A program made the translations under genes and the position numbers. Shown piece after piece: positions 34,407 through 43,040 of a stretch of 64,000 bases of DNA; within the stretch, counting starts at the first letter, position 1; each line of letters opens with the position of its first letter. The notes beneath the pieces are model-generated. The model worked only from the letters and a program-made list of their open reading frames with translations. It was not told the DNA's origin and ran no database searches. The stretch lies in the NCBI GenBank assembly GCA_024222295.1, contig JAAEPF010000023.1:310001-374000 (forward strand). Reading direction: 5' to 3'. This stretch comes from Actinomycetes bacterium (lineage in GTDB: Bacteria > Actinomycetota > Acidimicrobiia > Acidimicrobiales > Microtrichaceae).

Positions 34407-34919
34407 TCAGCGGGTGATTGCCGCCACGACCTCGTCGATCACCTGGTCGGCGAGGGCTTCCATCTCTTCGTCGGTGCGGTCCTGGATCGGATGGGGCACG
34501 AACACCCGCGCCGCGTCGATGCCGAGGGCCTTGGCCTGCGTGTCGGCCGCGTCGATGAACTCGGAGGAGGCAATGAACATCGAGGGCACTCCTCGCCGTT
34601 CCAGATCTGCGATGTCATGCAAACTGCACGACGTGCAGCTGCCTCAATCGGCGAGCGCCTCGATCACGGCCTCGCACTGCTGGGCGATGTCGCGGCGCAG
34701 ATCGTCGGGGGCCGGCTTGGTGAACGTCGGCTTGGAGAAGCGCAGGACCTTCGCCCCGCGATCCACGAGGTGACCCTCGATGCGGTCCAGAAGGACGTTG
34801 CCGCGGGCCTTTGTGATGTCGAGCAGGCCCACCGTGCGGCCACTCAGTGACGGCAATCGATCTGACAGTGGCCGATCGGCAGGATTCAGTTCACCTGTGG
34901 GGTCCAGGATCACGTTCAC
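34407..34919 (-). CDS. UGSC-family selenoprotein (in-frame UGA = Sec)
   Basis: A 170-residue protein if the TGA at 34646-34644 is read as selenocysteine. The first 91 residues (starting MNVILDPTGELNPADR, ending CEAVIEALAD) are followed by U92, then GSCTSCSLHDIADLERRG, which is exactly the U-G-S-C motif of the UGSC (seleno)protein family. The frame, spacing and fold-like sequence continue without a break to the stop at 34407. A hairpin lies immediately after the UGA. GTG start overlaps the stop of the thioredoxin-domain gene. A redox role through U92/C95 is inferred; the substrate is unknown. Confidence 0.85.
34624..34638 (-). promoter_or_regulatory. putative bacterial SECIS hairpin
   Basis: Beginning five bases after the UGA, CTGCAC pairs with GTGCAG around a GTC loop (or a wider ACGTCGT loop). 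A short stem with a G-U-containing apical loop just 3' of UGA is the layout of bacterial SECIS elements. The gap between UGA and the loop is on the short side. Confidence 0.55.
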
Positions 34920-36370
34920 TGTCCGACCTCCCTGGTCACTGGTTCGCTGCCGGTCTGTCCCGACACCCAGCCCCCGATGATGCCAGAGAACATGCCCGCT
35001 CCGCCGCCGGCGTGCACGATGAGCAGGCCGGCGGGTCGGAACTTCGGCAGGTCCGCACCCGCGAATTCCGGTGGCATCCCCTCGGCGATTCCATCGGCCC
35101 CCCGAGCCAGTTCGGCTCCGCTGATCGAGAGCAGTGAGTCAAGCTCCTCGCGCAGGCGGGCCTTGCTCCACCCGGCCTCTGCGAATACGCGGGCGTGCTC
35201 GGGCGAAATGACGAGAACAGCGTCGAAAGCGATCGCCAGTTTGGGGTGACCCACCGACCGCAGGCACGCGGCGAAGCTGCGGGCCAGCGACTCGGGCTCG
35301 CGCGAGATCTGGTCGACGATGCCTTGCACGCCGGTGCCTGCGAACAGGGTGACGGCCGAGGTGTCCGGGTCGATGCCCCGCTCGACGGAAAGGGGCTCCC
35401 AAGGAGAGCCTTCCTCGTCCTCCGCGAAGCAGAACGTGAGCTTGCCCGGGTTGCCCATCGCGGCCCGGTCGATACCTCCGGGCAGTCCGCCGCCCACGTT
35501 TCGGATGGTCAACTGCAGCGCCCGCCCGATCGTGGCATTGGCGCGGTTGCCCTGGCCGAGCGCGTTGATGCCGCTGTTCATGTCGAGTTCCCTGCGAGCG
35601 GGGCCGTTGACCACCACGACCGGGCCGGCGAAGTATGTCGTTGCCAGCAAGCCGTGCATGTTGAAGTCGCTGGTGCACGCTGCTTCGAGCGCGGCCAGCA
35701 CAACCGGCATGTACTCGGGCCGACACCCGGCCATGACGGCGTTGATGGCGATCTTCTCGACCGTGCAGTCCACGAGGTCGGGCGGTGCCTGCACGACGAC
35801 GTCGGAGGGGTTGCGTTCGGTTCCGTCGAGCATGGCGAGAACGCGTTCGGGGGTCGGCGGTACCAGCGGCAGGCCATCTGACCAACCCCGGTCGTAAAGG
35901 GCCTCGATGGGGTCCTCGAGCTCCGCTATCTCTACCCGACGGCTGGCGAGACGGTCCCCTTCGTGGCGGACCCTCAGCTCGCCGACACGGGTCGGGTCGA
36001 CCGACATCGACCCACAGCCGGGCCGGAACTCGGGAAGGTCCGCTCCCAGAACCGACAACCCCGTGAACGACTCCCATTCCGGACGGCTCCATCCCGCGAT
36101 CCGGCCTTCCTCGACCCCGTCGACGAACTTGATCAGGGTCGGCACGGTCTCGATGCCGAGCAGGTACGAGTTGTCGAGGTCGGTGTCATCGAGCACGCCG
36201 TCGACCGAGCCTGGGAACAACGGATCGTCCTGGCTCAGCGTGACCAACGAACGCGAACCGGAGATCTCACCGAGAACCGGTTCGACCATCACACAGGTCG
36301 GGCAGTCACGCTTCACCACGGCCACGAACCCGTCCCGGATCAGCTCCGGGTTTGTAGACAAGGTGTTCAC
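34916..36370 (-). CDS. thioredoxin-domain protein, partner of the UGSC selenoprotein
   Basis: A 484-residue cytoplasmic protein. Residues 1-105 form a thioredoxin-like domain with the redox motif KRDCPTCVMVEPVL (C23, C26) and the cis-proline loop GIETVPTLIKF. The remaining 370 residues belong to a conserved domain with DGLPLVPPTPERVLAML, EKIAINAVMAGCRPEYMPVV and a Gly-rich VVVNGPARRELDMNSG. GTG 36370 is preferred as start since the upstream codons have unlike composition. Its stop overlaps the UGSC start, so both proteins are made in step. Probably a dithiol reductant or partner of the Sec residue; the large domain's chemistry is unknown. Confidence 0.7.
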   Translation of the reverse strand: MNTLSTNPELIRDGFVAVVKRDCPTCVMVEPVLGEISGSRSLVTLSQDDPLFPGSVDGVLDDTDLDNSYLLGIETVPTLIKFVDGVEEGRIAGWSRPEWESFTGLSVLGADLPEFRPGCGSMSVDPTRVGELRVRHEGDRLASRRVEIAELEDPIEALYDRGWSDGLPLVPPTPERVLAMLDGTERNPSDVVVQAPPDLVDCTVEKIAINAVMAGCRPEYMPVVLAALEAACTSDFNMHGLLATTYFAGPVVVVNGPARRELDMNSGINALGQGNRANATIGRALQLTIRNVGGGLPGGIDRAAMGNPGKLTFCFAEDEEGSPWEPLSVERGIDPDTSAVTLFAGTGVQGIVDQISREPESLARSFAACLRSVGHPKLAIAFDAVLVISPEHARVFAEAGWSKARLREELDSLLSISGAELARGADGIAEGMPPEFAGADLPKFRPAGLLIVHAGGGAGMFSGIIGGWVSGQTGSEPVTREVGQ

Positions 36371-36603
36371 CGGCGTGATGCTAACGGCCGTTCTGGTCGC
36401 CGCAGTGCGTGCCCGTCCGACCTCGGGCGCGTCTTCCTTGCTTGCCTGCGCGGCAAGTCGTGGACCCTTCACCGTCCGTACCCACCAACCTCTCGAGTTG
36501 GCAGGTGGCCAAGCCCGCCTATTGATTGTGGTGGCAACAAATAGAATGGGGTTTGGAGGGGGGCATCCCCCGGCTCCCCTCCGACGAGCAAGGGAGGCGT
36601 GTC

Positions 36604-37080
36604 ATGAGACGAACTATCAGATCGACAGTCCTTCTGGCGTTGCTGGCCACTGGGGCCCTGTTTGCCGCGGCCTGCCAACCGGTCAGTTGGCCCCCTGACG
36701 TCGGGGAGGTCAACCCGACCGGTGTGCTCGACTCCGTGTCGGGAGGCGAGGGAAAGGTCCGGGTCACGGGATGGGTCACCGAGTTCGCGAACTTCGGAGT
36801 CGACTGGCCGCCTACGAAGGTGGTGCTGATGATCAACGGTGAGTGGGTCGCGCAGGTGTTCGTCGCCAACGCAGCCAGGCCTGACGTCACCGCTGCCCTG
36901 TACGCGCTGAGCCTGGACGGTTACGTGCACCCGGGTCATCCCTATGGCTTCGACATCACGGTGCCGGTCGAGGCCGGCGAGGTGACCGTCTGCGTCGTGG
37001 CACTCAATCAGTTCCGCGACGAGATCAACACCAGAGACGAACACGTGCTGCTCGGGTGCGGGAAGGTCACGGTGACGTAG
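36604..37080 (+). CDS. lipoprotein with one GW-repeat-type beta domain
   Basis: A 158-residue secreted lipoprotein: signal peptide with lipobox LFAAAC (Cys about 24), then a single beta-rich domain. The pattern GVLDSVSGGEGKVRVTGWV...ARPDV...HPYGFDITVPVEAGEVTVCVVALN matches the repeated module (usually FGSFD...GWALDPD...RPDV...GFD) found many times in large surface proteins of actinobacteria. Here it occurs once. AGGGAGG precedes the ATG. A GC-rich hairpin lies in the leader (36557-36591). Confidence 0.65.
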   Translation: MRRTIRSTVLLALLATGALFAAACQPVSWPPDVGEVNPTGVLDSVSGGEGKVRVTGWVTEFANFGVDWPPTKVVLMINGEWVAQVFVANAARPDVTAALYALSLDGYVHPGHPYGFDITVPVEAGEVTVCVVALNQFRDEINTRDEHVLLGCGKVTVT

Positions 37081-37151
37081 CGGCCTGTCGGCACGCACAT
37101 CGCGGAGGTGCATGGCATGGAGGTCGGTCACCTCACCTTGGTGCCGGCAGG

Positions 37152-38015
37152 TCAGGCCTGGACGCCCACCACCGGCTCCGGTTCGACGATCACGAACCCG
37201 CCAGGGGAATACTCGAGCTGGAAGGCCTCACCTGATCCGCGGCCGATCAGAGCACCGGCACTCATGGTCGAACGGACGGTCACCTTCAGGTGCGCAGACC
37301 ACGCAACTGCAGCGTTGGGGTCGACGAGGGTGCGGGCCTCGGTGGTGTCGAGCACCAGTGGCCAGTCCGTGGCGAGGATCAACGTGCCCGGGCCGGTCAG
37401 CCGCACGTTGAACAAGCCGCCGGCCACCATCGCGCCTGCGCCCGCCTTGATGACCTCGATGTCCCAGGTCATCGTCGCATCGAAGCCGAGAAGCGACCGT
37501 GAGTTGATCGACATCGCCTCGCCCTCACCCAGTGAGAGGAAGTGCAGCTTCTCCCCGCCATGGGACACGAACAGTTCGCCAGCCCCCTCGCAGCGCATCA
37601 GCTTGATCCCCTCACTCGTCGCCATGGCCTTCAGCTTGCGCTTCACGCCGGTGGACTCGTACGAGAACGACACATCCCCCTGGTAGGCGATCATCGCTCC
37701 GCGCCTCACCAACAGGGGGGTGGCCGCGAGCCCTGTCACCTTGGCGACGGCGCGGTTCTGTGTGGTGAACCGGCCCGAGGTCTCGGTCTCCTGGTTGTCC
37801 TTGAATAGCGACGACGTCCTGATCGACTCGGGCAGAGTGGAGCTGCCGGCAGCCGATGCGCCTGGCGTTTGGCCGGTCTGGGAAGCCGCATCCGGGGTTC
37901 CTGACACGGAGACACCGTCGCCGGCAGCTGCGTGGGTGTGCTCAGTCCACTGGTTGCCATCCCACCAGCGCAGCATCGACGGATCGTTGGGGTCGGGGTA
38001 CCAGTTGGGCTCCAT
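37152..38015 (-). CDS. DUF2510 plus AIM24-family protein
   Basis: A 287-residue protein. The first 30 residues are a DUF2510 motif (NWYPDPNDPSMLRWWDGNQW); a Ser/Gly/Thr-rich linker follows; the rest is an AIM24-like beta fold (AMIAYQGDVSFSYES, LILATDWPLVLDTTEARTLV, QLEYSPGGFVIVEPEP). The start ATG 38015 is the first residue of the DUF2510 motif. Function unknown; AIM24 proteins are often near membranes. Confidence 0.85.
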   Translation of the reverse strand: MEPNWYPDPNDPSMLRWWDGNQWTEHTHAAAGDGVSVSGTPDAASQTGQTPGASAAGSSTLPESIRTSSLFKDNQETETSGRFTTQNRAVAKVTGLAATPLLVRRGAMIAYQGDVSFSYESTGVKRKLKAMATSEGIKLMRCEGAGELFVSHGGEKLHFLSLGEGEAMSINSRSLLGFDATMTWDIEVIKAGAGAMVAGGLFNVRLTGPGTLILATDWPLVLDTTEARTLVDPNAAVAWSAHLKVTVRSTMSAGALIGRGSGEAFQLEYSPGGFVIVEPEPVVGVQA

Positions 38016-38043
38016 GGCCCAAGTCAACCAGCGATGCGAGGAT

Positions 38044-38937
38044 TCACAACCTGTTGGGCTGGCGACCATTCGTTCCGGCACGCACCCGGGCCATCTCGAA
38101 AGTCGTGCGCGGGCGTTCGCCGAACAACTCCCGGTAGTACCGCGCGAAGTTGCCGGCGTGGTGGAAGCCCTGCCCCTGCGCCGCTTCGGCGACCGGTGTG
38201 AGGTTGCGCAGTATGTCCACGCGCGCCCGGTTGAGTCGCTTGATGGTCATCCACCGCGAGGGCGATATCTCGAGCACGTCGCTGAACGCCTTGTAGAGAG
38301 TCGACCTGGACACGCCCAGGGCTTCCCAGACCGCCTCAGCTGACGTCGGCTCGTGGTCGTTGATGAAGAACAGCGCCTGTTCCACCAACTCGGCTGTTGC
38401 CTGGCCTTCGCGCTTGGGATGCCCCTGCAGCAGCAACCGCTCGACCATCTCGCGTAGTTCTGCCGAGTCGACTTCGACCCTGGCTGTCTGCGAGGCGTCC
38501 AACCGGTCAACACACCACTGGCGGATCTCGTCGAGCGTGTCGAGGTTGCACTCGAGGATCTCGCGCCCGGGTACGGCGCCGAGACCGATCTTCGCGGTGG
38601 AGGTCTCGGTGATCACGATCTCGTCGGTGTGGCCGCGGACCAGGGTGAACCCACGCGCCCCTTTCGGGCACACCACGGCGTCGGAATTGGTAATCGGGAA
38701 TCCGCCCGCCACCGGGACGCAATCGAGGATGCAGGGCAAGCTCAGGCTTCCCTGGGCGGTCACAGTCCACTCCGTGACCACGTTGGCCGTACGGCGGACG
38801 CGCCCGATCGTGAAGTCGGGATGCGCAGCCCAGGTCCACAGCTCGCGAGGCTCGTCGGGTCCGAGCATGCTGACCTCGGAATCGCGGTTGTCGACGTCCT
38901 CGTGGGCGATAGCGCTCTGCACCAGATAGCTGCCCAT
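38044..38937 (-). CDS. AraC-family transcriptional regulator
   Basis: A 297-residue regulator. Residues about 1-190 form a sensor domain of unknown ligand; the C-terminal 100 residues are a double helix-turn-helix (SAEAVWEALGVSRSTLYKAF, then TPVAEAAQGQGFHHAGNFAR YYRELFGERP). The start ATG 38937 lies seven bases after TACCGT (leaderless), which excludes the longer upstream frame. Divergent from the glutathione peroxidase gene, a possible target. Confidence 0.85.
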   Translation of the reverse strand: MGSYLVQSAIAHEDVDNRDSEVSMLGPDEPRELWTWAAHPDFTIGRVRRTANVVTEWTVTAQGSLSLPCILDCVPVAGGFPITNSDAVVCPKGARGFTLVRGHTDEIVITETSTAKIGLGAVPGREILECNLDTLDEIRQWCVDRLDASQTARVEVDSAELREMVERLLLQGHPKREGQATAELVEQALFFINDHEPTSAEAVWEALGVSRSTLYKAFSDVLEISPSRWMTIKRLNRARVDILRNLTPVAEAAQGQGFHHAGNFARYYRELFGERPRTTFEMARVRAGTNGRQPNRL

Positions 38938-38944
38938 GATCGAG

Positions 38945-38950
38945 ACGGTA
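38945..38950 (-). promoter_or_regulatory. -10 box for the AraC-type gene, leaderless
   Basis: TACCGT on the minus strand ends seven bases before ATG 38937. Confidence 0.45.
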
Positions 38951-39017
38951 GTTGCGGCATCTACGGTTTGGCTGTCGCCTCCGTTGAGGTCGCGCCGCAC
39001 GCCCGGCAGGGCGGCAC

Positions 39018-39023
39018 TACCCT
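39018..39023 (+). promoter_or_regulatory. -10 box for the glutathione peroxidase gene, leaderless
   Basis: TACCCT ends eight bases before ATG 39032. Confidence 0.45.
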
Positions 39024-39031
39024 CCGGGACC

Positions 39032-39517
39032 ATGACCGCATATGACGTGGACCTGAAGGCGCTCGATGGCTCGGCCGATGTGATGGCCAACGCGAGAGGC
39101 AAGGTGACGTTGCTCGTCAACGTCGCCTCGAAGTGCGGGCTCACGCCGCAGTACGAGCAGCTCGAGCAGCTCCAGAAGGACTTCGGCGGCGACAAGTTCA
39201 CCGTGCTCGGCGTGCCGTGCAACCAGTTCCTGGAACAGGAGCCCGGCTCCGCCGACGAGATCGCCACCTTCTGTTCCACCACCTACGGAGTCACCTTCCC
39301 GCTGAGCGAGAAGGTAGAGGTCAACGGCGAAGGCCGTCACGCGCTCTACGAGCAGCTGGTGGACACAGCCGACGCCGAGGGCCACACCGGCGACATCAGG
39401 TGGAACTTCGAGAAGTTCCTGATCGGCTCTGACGGCAGCGTCATCACACGCTTCGACCCGACCACTGTGCCCGACGATCCGTCCGTGGTTTCCGCGATCG
39501 AGGCCGCCATCGACTGA
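39032..39517 (+). CDS. glutathione peroxidase family protein (Cys type)
   Basis: A 161-residue thioredoxin-fold peroxidase. The catalytic site is LLVNVASKCGLTPQY (Cys about 35; selenium is not used here), the glutamine motif is GVPCNQFLEQEPG and the tryptophan motif is WNFEKFLIG. Since the organism makes mycothiol, the actual reductant is probably thioredoxin or mycoredoxin. Full length. Confidence 0.93.
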   Translation: MTAYDVDLKALDGSADVMANARGKVTLLVNVASKCGLTPQYEQLEQLQKDFGGDKFTVLGVPCNQFLEQEPGSADEIATFCSTTYGVTFPLSEKVEVNGEGRHALYEQLVDTADAEGHTGDIRWNFEKFLIGSDGSVITRFDPTTVPDDPSVVSAIEAAID

Positions 39518-39533
39518 GGCGCTCCGTCGCGAG

Positions 39534-39554
39534 CGTCGGTCGTCCCGGCCGACG
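39534..39554. terminator. hairpin between convergent genes
   Basis: CGTCGG and CCGACG (six base pairs, nine-base loop) lie between the glutathione peroxidase stop and the RNase III-like stop. No T tract. Confidence 0.3.
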
Positions 39555-39575
39555 GACCCTCAACCGAGCAACGGC

Positions 39576-40316
39576 CTACGCGGCGTTCACGTGAAGGGCC
39601 GACAGCACTGCGGTGCGACAGTCCCAACCCGAGTCGAGATAGGAGCGTGCCGCTGCGCGCTCGAAGCGATCGACCAGGCGCTTCCAGTCGTGCTCCCCCG
39701 GGCGCTCGTCTCCCTGGCTCGTGGCCAGCAGGGCGGCAACGCGCTGGCGCTCGAGCAGGCTGTGTCGTGTCTCGCTGTACCACCGCTGGCTGCGACGGGG
39801 TTCGGTGGTGCACAGATGGTCAGCGACCACGGCTGACATGACGGCCGCGCCGATGAAGGTGAGCCCGCTTCGGTCGATCAGCGCGGCGGCCTCGCGGCTG
39901 GCCTCGTCGCCTCCCGTCACCGGCGACACGTCGGGGAGGCACTGTTGCACTGCCCAGCGCGCGGCGAAGGTGAATCCGCACGACAGGTGGATCGCGCCGA
40001 TGAGGGTCTCGATGACGTCACCGGTGGGCGCCGAGGTGAGTTGGTCGAATGACTTGTCCTTGAGTGCCCGCAGGGCGTCGTTGGACACGGCCTTGAGCAG
40101 CGTGGGTCTCTTGCGTCCGGCCGCCTCGCCGGATGCGAAGACAGCCAGGCCGAGCACTGCGTCGCCAAGGAACTCGAGTCGGCTGAACCCGCGCACCGAG
40201 GGGTCGAGCGCGGCGCGCACCAGGTCGCGGTCCGCGCCCTGCGGGAGCACGGCCATCGCTGCCTCGAGGTCGGTCCTGATCGCCAACGCATTCCTCCGTG
40301 CCCGGCCGGCTGCCAT
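39576..40316 (-). CDS. protein with two RNase III-like domains, no dsRBD
   Basis: A 246-residue protein. Domain 1 (about residues 10-130) has the RNase III signature FSRLEFLGDAVLGLAV with E48 and D52 and the second metal site GDVIETLIGAIHLSCG with D100 and E103, so all four acidic ligands are present. Domain 2 (about 138-243) repeats the pattern in LTFIGAAVMSAVVADHL, but E and D are replaced by T153 and A157. It keeps the distal motif VDRFERAAARSYLDSGW (D216, E219). A dsRNA-binding domain, normal in RNase III, is absent. This resembles a Dicer-like tandem on one chain. The first E-D spacing is short, as in mini-III enzymes. It is not the housekeeping Rnc. Confidence 0.7.
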   Translation of the reverse strand: MAAGRARRNALAIRTDLEAAMAVLPQGADRDLVRAALDPSVRGFSRLEFLGDAVLGLAVFASGEAAGRKRPTLLKAVSNDALRALKDKSFDQLTSAPTGDVIETLIGAIHLSCGFTFAARWAVQQCLPDVSPVTGGDEASREAAALIDRSGLTFIGAAVMSAVVADHLCTTEPRRSQRWYSETRHSLLERQRVAALLATSQGDERPGEHDWKRLVDRFERAAARSYLDSGWDCRTAVLSALHVNAA

Positions 40317-40370
40317 TGTTATCACCGTTGGGCAACCCGCCTGATGGACGACGGTGTCGGCCGAAGCTGG

Positions 40371-40376
40371 TAGACC
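40371..40376 (+). promoter_or_regulatory. weak -10 box for the sulfatase gene
   Basis: TAGACC ends seven bases before GTG 40384 and favours that start over GTG 40354. Confidence 0.25.
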
Positions 40377-40383
40377 ACGCGAT

Positions 40384-41832
40384 GTGGCGGATCGACCCAA
40401 CATCTTGATGTTCATGCCCGACCAGCTCCGTGCGGACTGTGTTGGTGCATTCGGCAACAGCGTCGCATCGACCCCCAACATCGACGCGCTGGCTGCCGTG
40501 GGGGCACGCTTCGACAACGCCTGGTCGCAGGCTTCGGTGTGCACCCAGAGCCGGATCTCCATGTTCACGGGGTGGTACCCGCACTCGAGCGGGCACCGGA
40601 CCCTGAACAACCTGCTCTCACCGACGGAGCCAAACGTCTTCGGGTCACTGCGCGACGCCGGGTACCACGTGGCACTGGCCGGTTCGCGCGGCGACATGAT
40701 GGCTCCCGGTGTCACCGAGGCCAGTTGTGATCGGTTCGGCTACACGGTCAGGCCCGCCCTGGCCGATGTGGGCGCGTGGCATGCGGGGGTCGTCCCGCAG
40801 GACTCGCCCATGCGGGCGGCCTTCTACGGTGGTGGCCTGGCCCATGACCTGCTCGACCTCGACGAGGCGCAGACGCGCACGGCGGTCGACTGGCTCACCG
40901 AAGGCCTGCCGGAGCCCTGGTGCCTGCTGGTGGCACTGGTGTACCCACACCCGCCCTTCACAGTCGGCGAGCCGTGGTTCTCCATGCACGACAGGGCAGC
41001 GGTGCCGTCTCCGCTGGCACCGGCGGCAGGCAAGCCCCGCTACCACGAGGCGATACGCGACTCCTACCGGTTGGACCGGTTGACCGACGCCGACTGGGCT
41101 GAACTGATCGCCACGTACTACGGAATGGTGAGCCGGGTGGATGACCAGCTGGGTCGTGTGATGACGGCCCTGGATGACTCGGGCCATGACGAGCGCACGG
41201 CGGTGTTCTTCTTCACTGATCATGGCGAATGGCTCGGCGACTTCGGTCTGGTGGAGAAATGGCCCGCCGCCCTCGACGACTCGCTGGTGCGCAACCCGTT
41301 GTTGGTGCGTCTGCCTGGCGCGCCCGCGGGCCGGGTCGTCGACTCCATGGCCGAGATGGTCGACGTGAGCGCCACCGTGCACGACCTTGCCGGTATCGAG
41401 GCCGGCTACACCTGCTTCGGCCGGTCACTCGTGCCGGTGGCATCGGGCGAGACCGACAGGCACCGAGACCTGGCCTTCAGCGAAGGCGGCTTCGATCCCG
41501 GCGAGGAGCCGGTACTCGAGGAGCGCATCGACGGCGACTACGAGCGCAAGGTCTCGCTGATGCACGACGACATCACCTTGTGCGGCAAGGCGGTGGCTGT
41601 CCGCTCGAAGGACTGGACCTATGTACTGCGCCGCCACGACACCGACGAGCTGTATGACCGTGCGACCGATCCGGCGGAGACCACCAACCTCATCGACGCC
41701 GCCGATCACCAGGACGTGGTCACCTCTATGCGCGGCCACATCCTCGACTGGCTGCTGGAGACCTCGGGTGTCGTGCCCTGGGACAAGGACTCCCGCTTCG
41801 ACGATGCCCTCACGGCAACCTGGTTGGGCTGA
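40384..41832 (+). CDS. sulfatase-family hydrolase
   Basis: A 482-residue alkaline phosphatase-superfamily enzyme. The first metal site is PNILMFMPDQLRAD (D13). The formylglycine region is SVCTQSRISMFTG with C53 and R57; the usual proline of CxPxR is Q55 here. The distal metal site is FFFTDHGEWLGDFGLVEKWP. Formylglycine maturation at C53 is expected if an FGE is present. No signal peptide, so cytoplasmic. It may hydrolyse a sulfate or phosphonate ester; in-frame GTG 40354 is an alternative start. Confidence 0.82.
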   Translation: MADRPNILMFMPDQLRADCVGAFGNSVASTPNIDALAAVGARFDNAWSQASVCTQSRISMFTGWYPHSSGHRTLNNLLSPTEPNVFGSLRDAGYHVALAGSRGDMMAPGVTEASCDRFGYTVRPALADVGAWHAGVVPQDSPMRAAFYGGGLAHDLLDLDEAQTRTAVDWLTEGLPEPWCLLVALVYPHPPFTVGEPWFSMHDRAAVPSPLAPAAGKPRYHEAIRDSYRLDRLTDADWAELIATYYGMVSRVDDQLGRVMTALDDSGHDERTAVFFFTDHGEWLGDFGLVEKWPAALDDSLVRNPLLVRLPGAPAGRVVDSMAEMVDVSATVHDLAGIEAGYTCFGRSLVPVASGETDRHRDLAFSEGGFDPGEEPVLEERIDGDYERKVSLMHDDITLCGKAVAVRSKDWTYVLRRHDTDELYDRATDPAETTNLIDAADHQDVVTSMRGHILDWLLETSGVVPWDKDSRFDDALTATWLG

Positions 41833-41859
41833 ACCCCGGCGCGGCGACCCAGGGTCTGA

Positions 41860-43020
41860 TCAGGTCTGGTCGACGACGATCGGCTGGAGGCGGAAGTAGG
41901 TGGCAGTGCGCCAGAGCCACTCCACGGGACCGAAACGGAAACGCTCGAGCCAGGCAGTTGACCACCAGAGTTCGAGCGCCCACACCACCACCACGAACGC
42001 GAGGGCTGTGGTGCGCGATGCATCGAACGCACCCAGCGCAACGCTGAACACCGCCAGGCCCAGCCCGGTCTGCGCCAGGTAGTTGGTCAGTGCCATTCGC
42101 CCGACCGCCCTGATCCGCAGGCGCGCGGGCGAGTCCGGCGCTGCGTTCCACAGCGTGATCACGCCCAGGTAGCCGAGCACCATCGGAATGGTGGCCAGGG
42201 AGTTGGGAACGCTGCCCACCAATGCGACGTCGATCGACCAGCCGTCGACAGCCATCCATGCCGCACCGGCGACCGCCAGTGGGATGCCGATGCCCAGCCC
42301 CCACCCCGCGAGGCGCCGGTAGAAGGCTGCCGGCCTGGTGCCGTTGAGCACCCCGAGTCGGTACAGGGCCGCGCCAATGAGCATCATGCCGAGCGCCCGG
42401 GCGAAGAAGTCGACGAGCAATGCCAGCCCGACCTCGTCGGACGGCTCCGCCTCCGGGTCCGCGGCCTGCACCCACACGTTGGCCAGGTCCGAGGGTTCGT
42501 CGACAGTCGCCTGTGCGATCGTGTTGGCGATGGGCGCTACCAGGAAGACGGCCGCACCCGTCAGCACCAGTAGTGCGGGGGGCAGCTTGCGCACGAGTAT
42601 GAGGATCGGGGCGCACAGCGCGTAGACGATCAGCACGTCGCCTTCCCACAGCCAGGCGTGGAACAGGCCGATGCCGAGCAACAGCACATTGCGCCAGATG
42701 CTCAGCAGCACCGGGTGCACCCGCTTGGCGGCGGCCCGGTCGGCGAACAGGACGATCCCTGCGCCGAACAGCATGGAGAAAAGACCCATGAACTTCTGGT
42801 CGACGAACACTTCGCCGAGCAGCCCGATCGCCCGGTCGAGGGCGTTGTTGGAACCAGCCGAGTCGACGTTGAAGTAGGCGGGATCGACCAGCGCGTAGCT
42901 GACCACGTTCATCGGCAGGATGCCGAGCACGGCCACCCCCCGAACGGCATCGAGGTTGGTGATGCGTGCCCCGGGCTGTGTGGGGCCGCGTCCCCGCGGC
43001 GTGCTGGAGGGGAGCGACAT
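41860..43020 (-). CDS. DUF418 domain membrane protein
   Basis: A 386-residue protein with about nine helices. The N-terminal block ITNLDAVRGVAVLGILPMNV (residues about 20-39) and the DUF418 C-terminal half (RIRAVGRMALTNYLAQTG, then LWRTATYF at the end) are clear. Members are predicted transporters or acyltransferase relatives, but no reaction is established. Confidence 0.85.
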   Translation of the reverse strand: MSLPSSTPRGRGPTQPGARITNLDAVRGVAVLGILPMNVVSYALVDPAYFNVDSAGSNNALDRAIGLLGEVFVDQKFMGLFSMLFGAGIVLFADRAAAKRVHPVLLSIWRNVLLLGIGLFHAWLWEGDVLIVYALCAPILILVRKLPPALLVLTGAAVFLVAPIANTIAQATVDEPSDLANVWVQAADPEAEPSDEVGLALLVDFFARALGMMLIGAALYRLGVLNGTRPAAFYRRLAGWGLGIGIPLAVAGAAWMAVDGWSIDVALVGSVPNSLATIPMVLGYLGVITLWNAAPDSPARLRIRAVGRMALTNYLAQTGLGLAVFSVALGAFDASRTTALAFVVVVWALELWWSTAWLERFRFGPVEWLWRTATYFRLQPIVVDQT

Positions 43021-43040
43021 GTGTCCCAGTGTGGCGTCGA

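Noticed and set aside
34407-34919. Two separate small genes or a pseudogene split by a stop at 34646-34644
   Set aside because: The stop is UGA directly before Gly-Ser-Cys, both halves are in one frame, and a hairpin follows, which selenocysteine insertion explains better.
40317-40715. 130-residue N-terminal extension of the RNase III-like protein
   Set aside because: It is antisense to the sulfatase start and has no conserved sequence.
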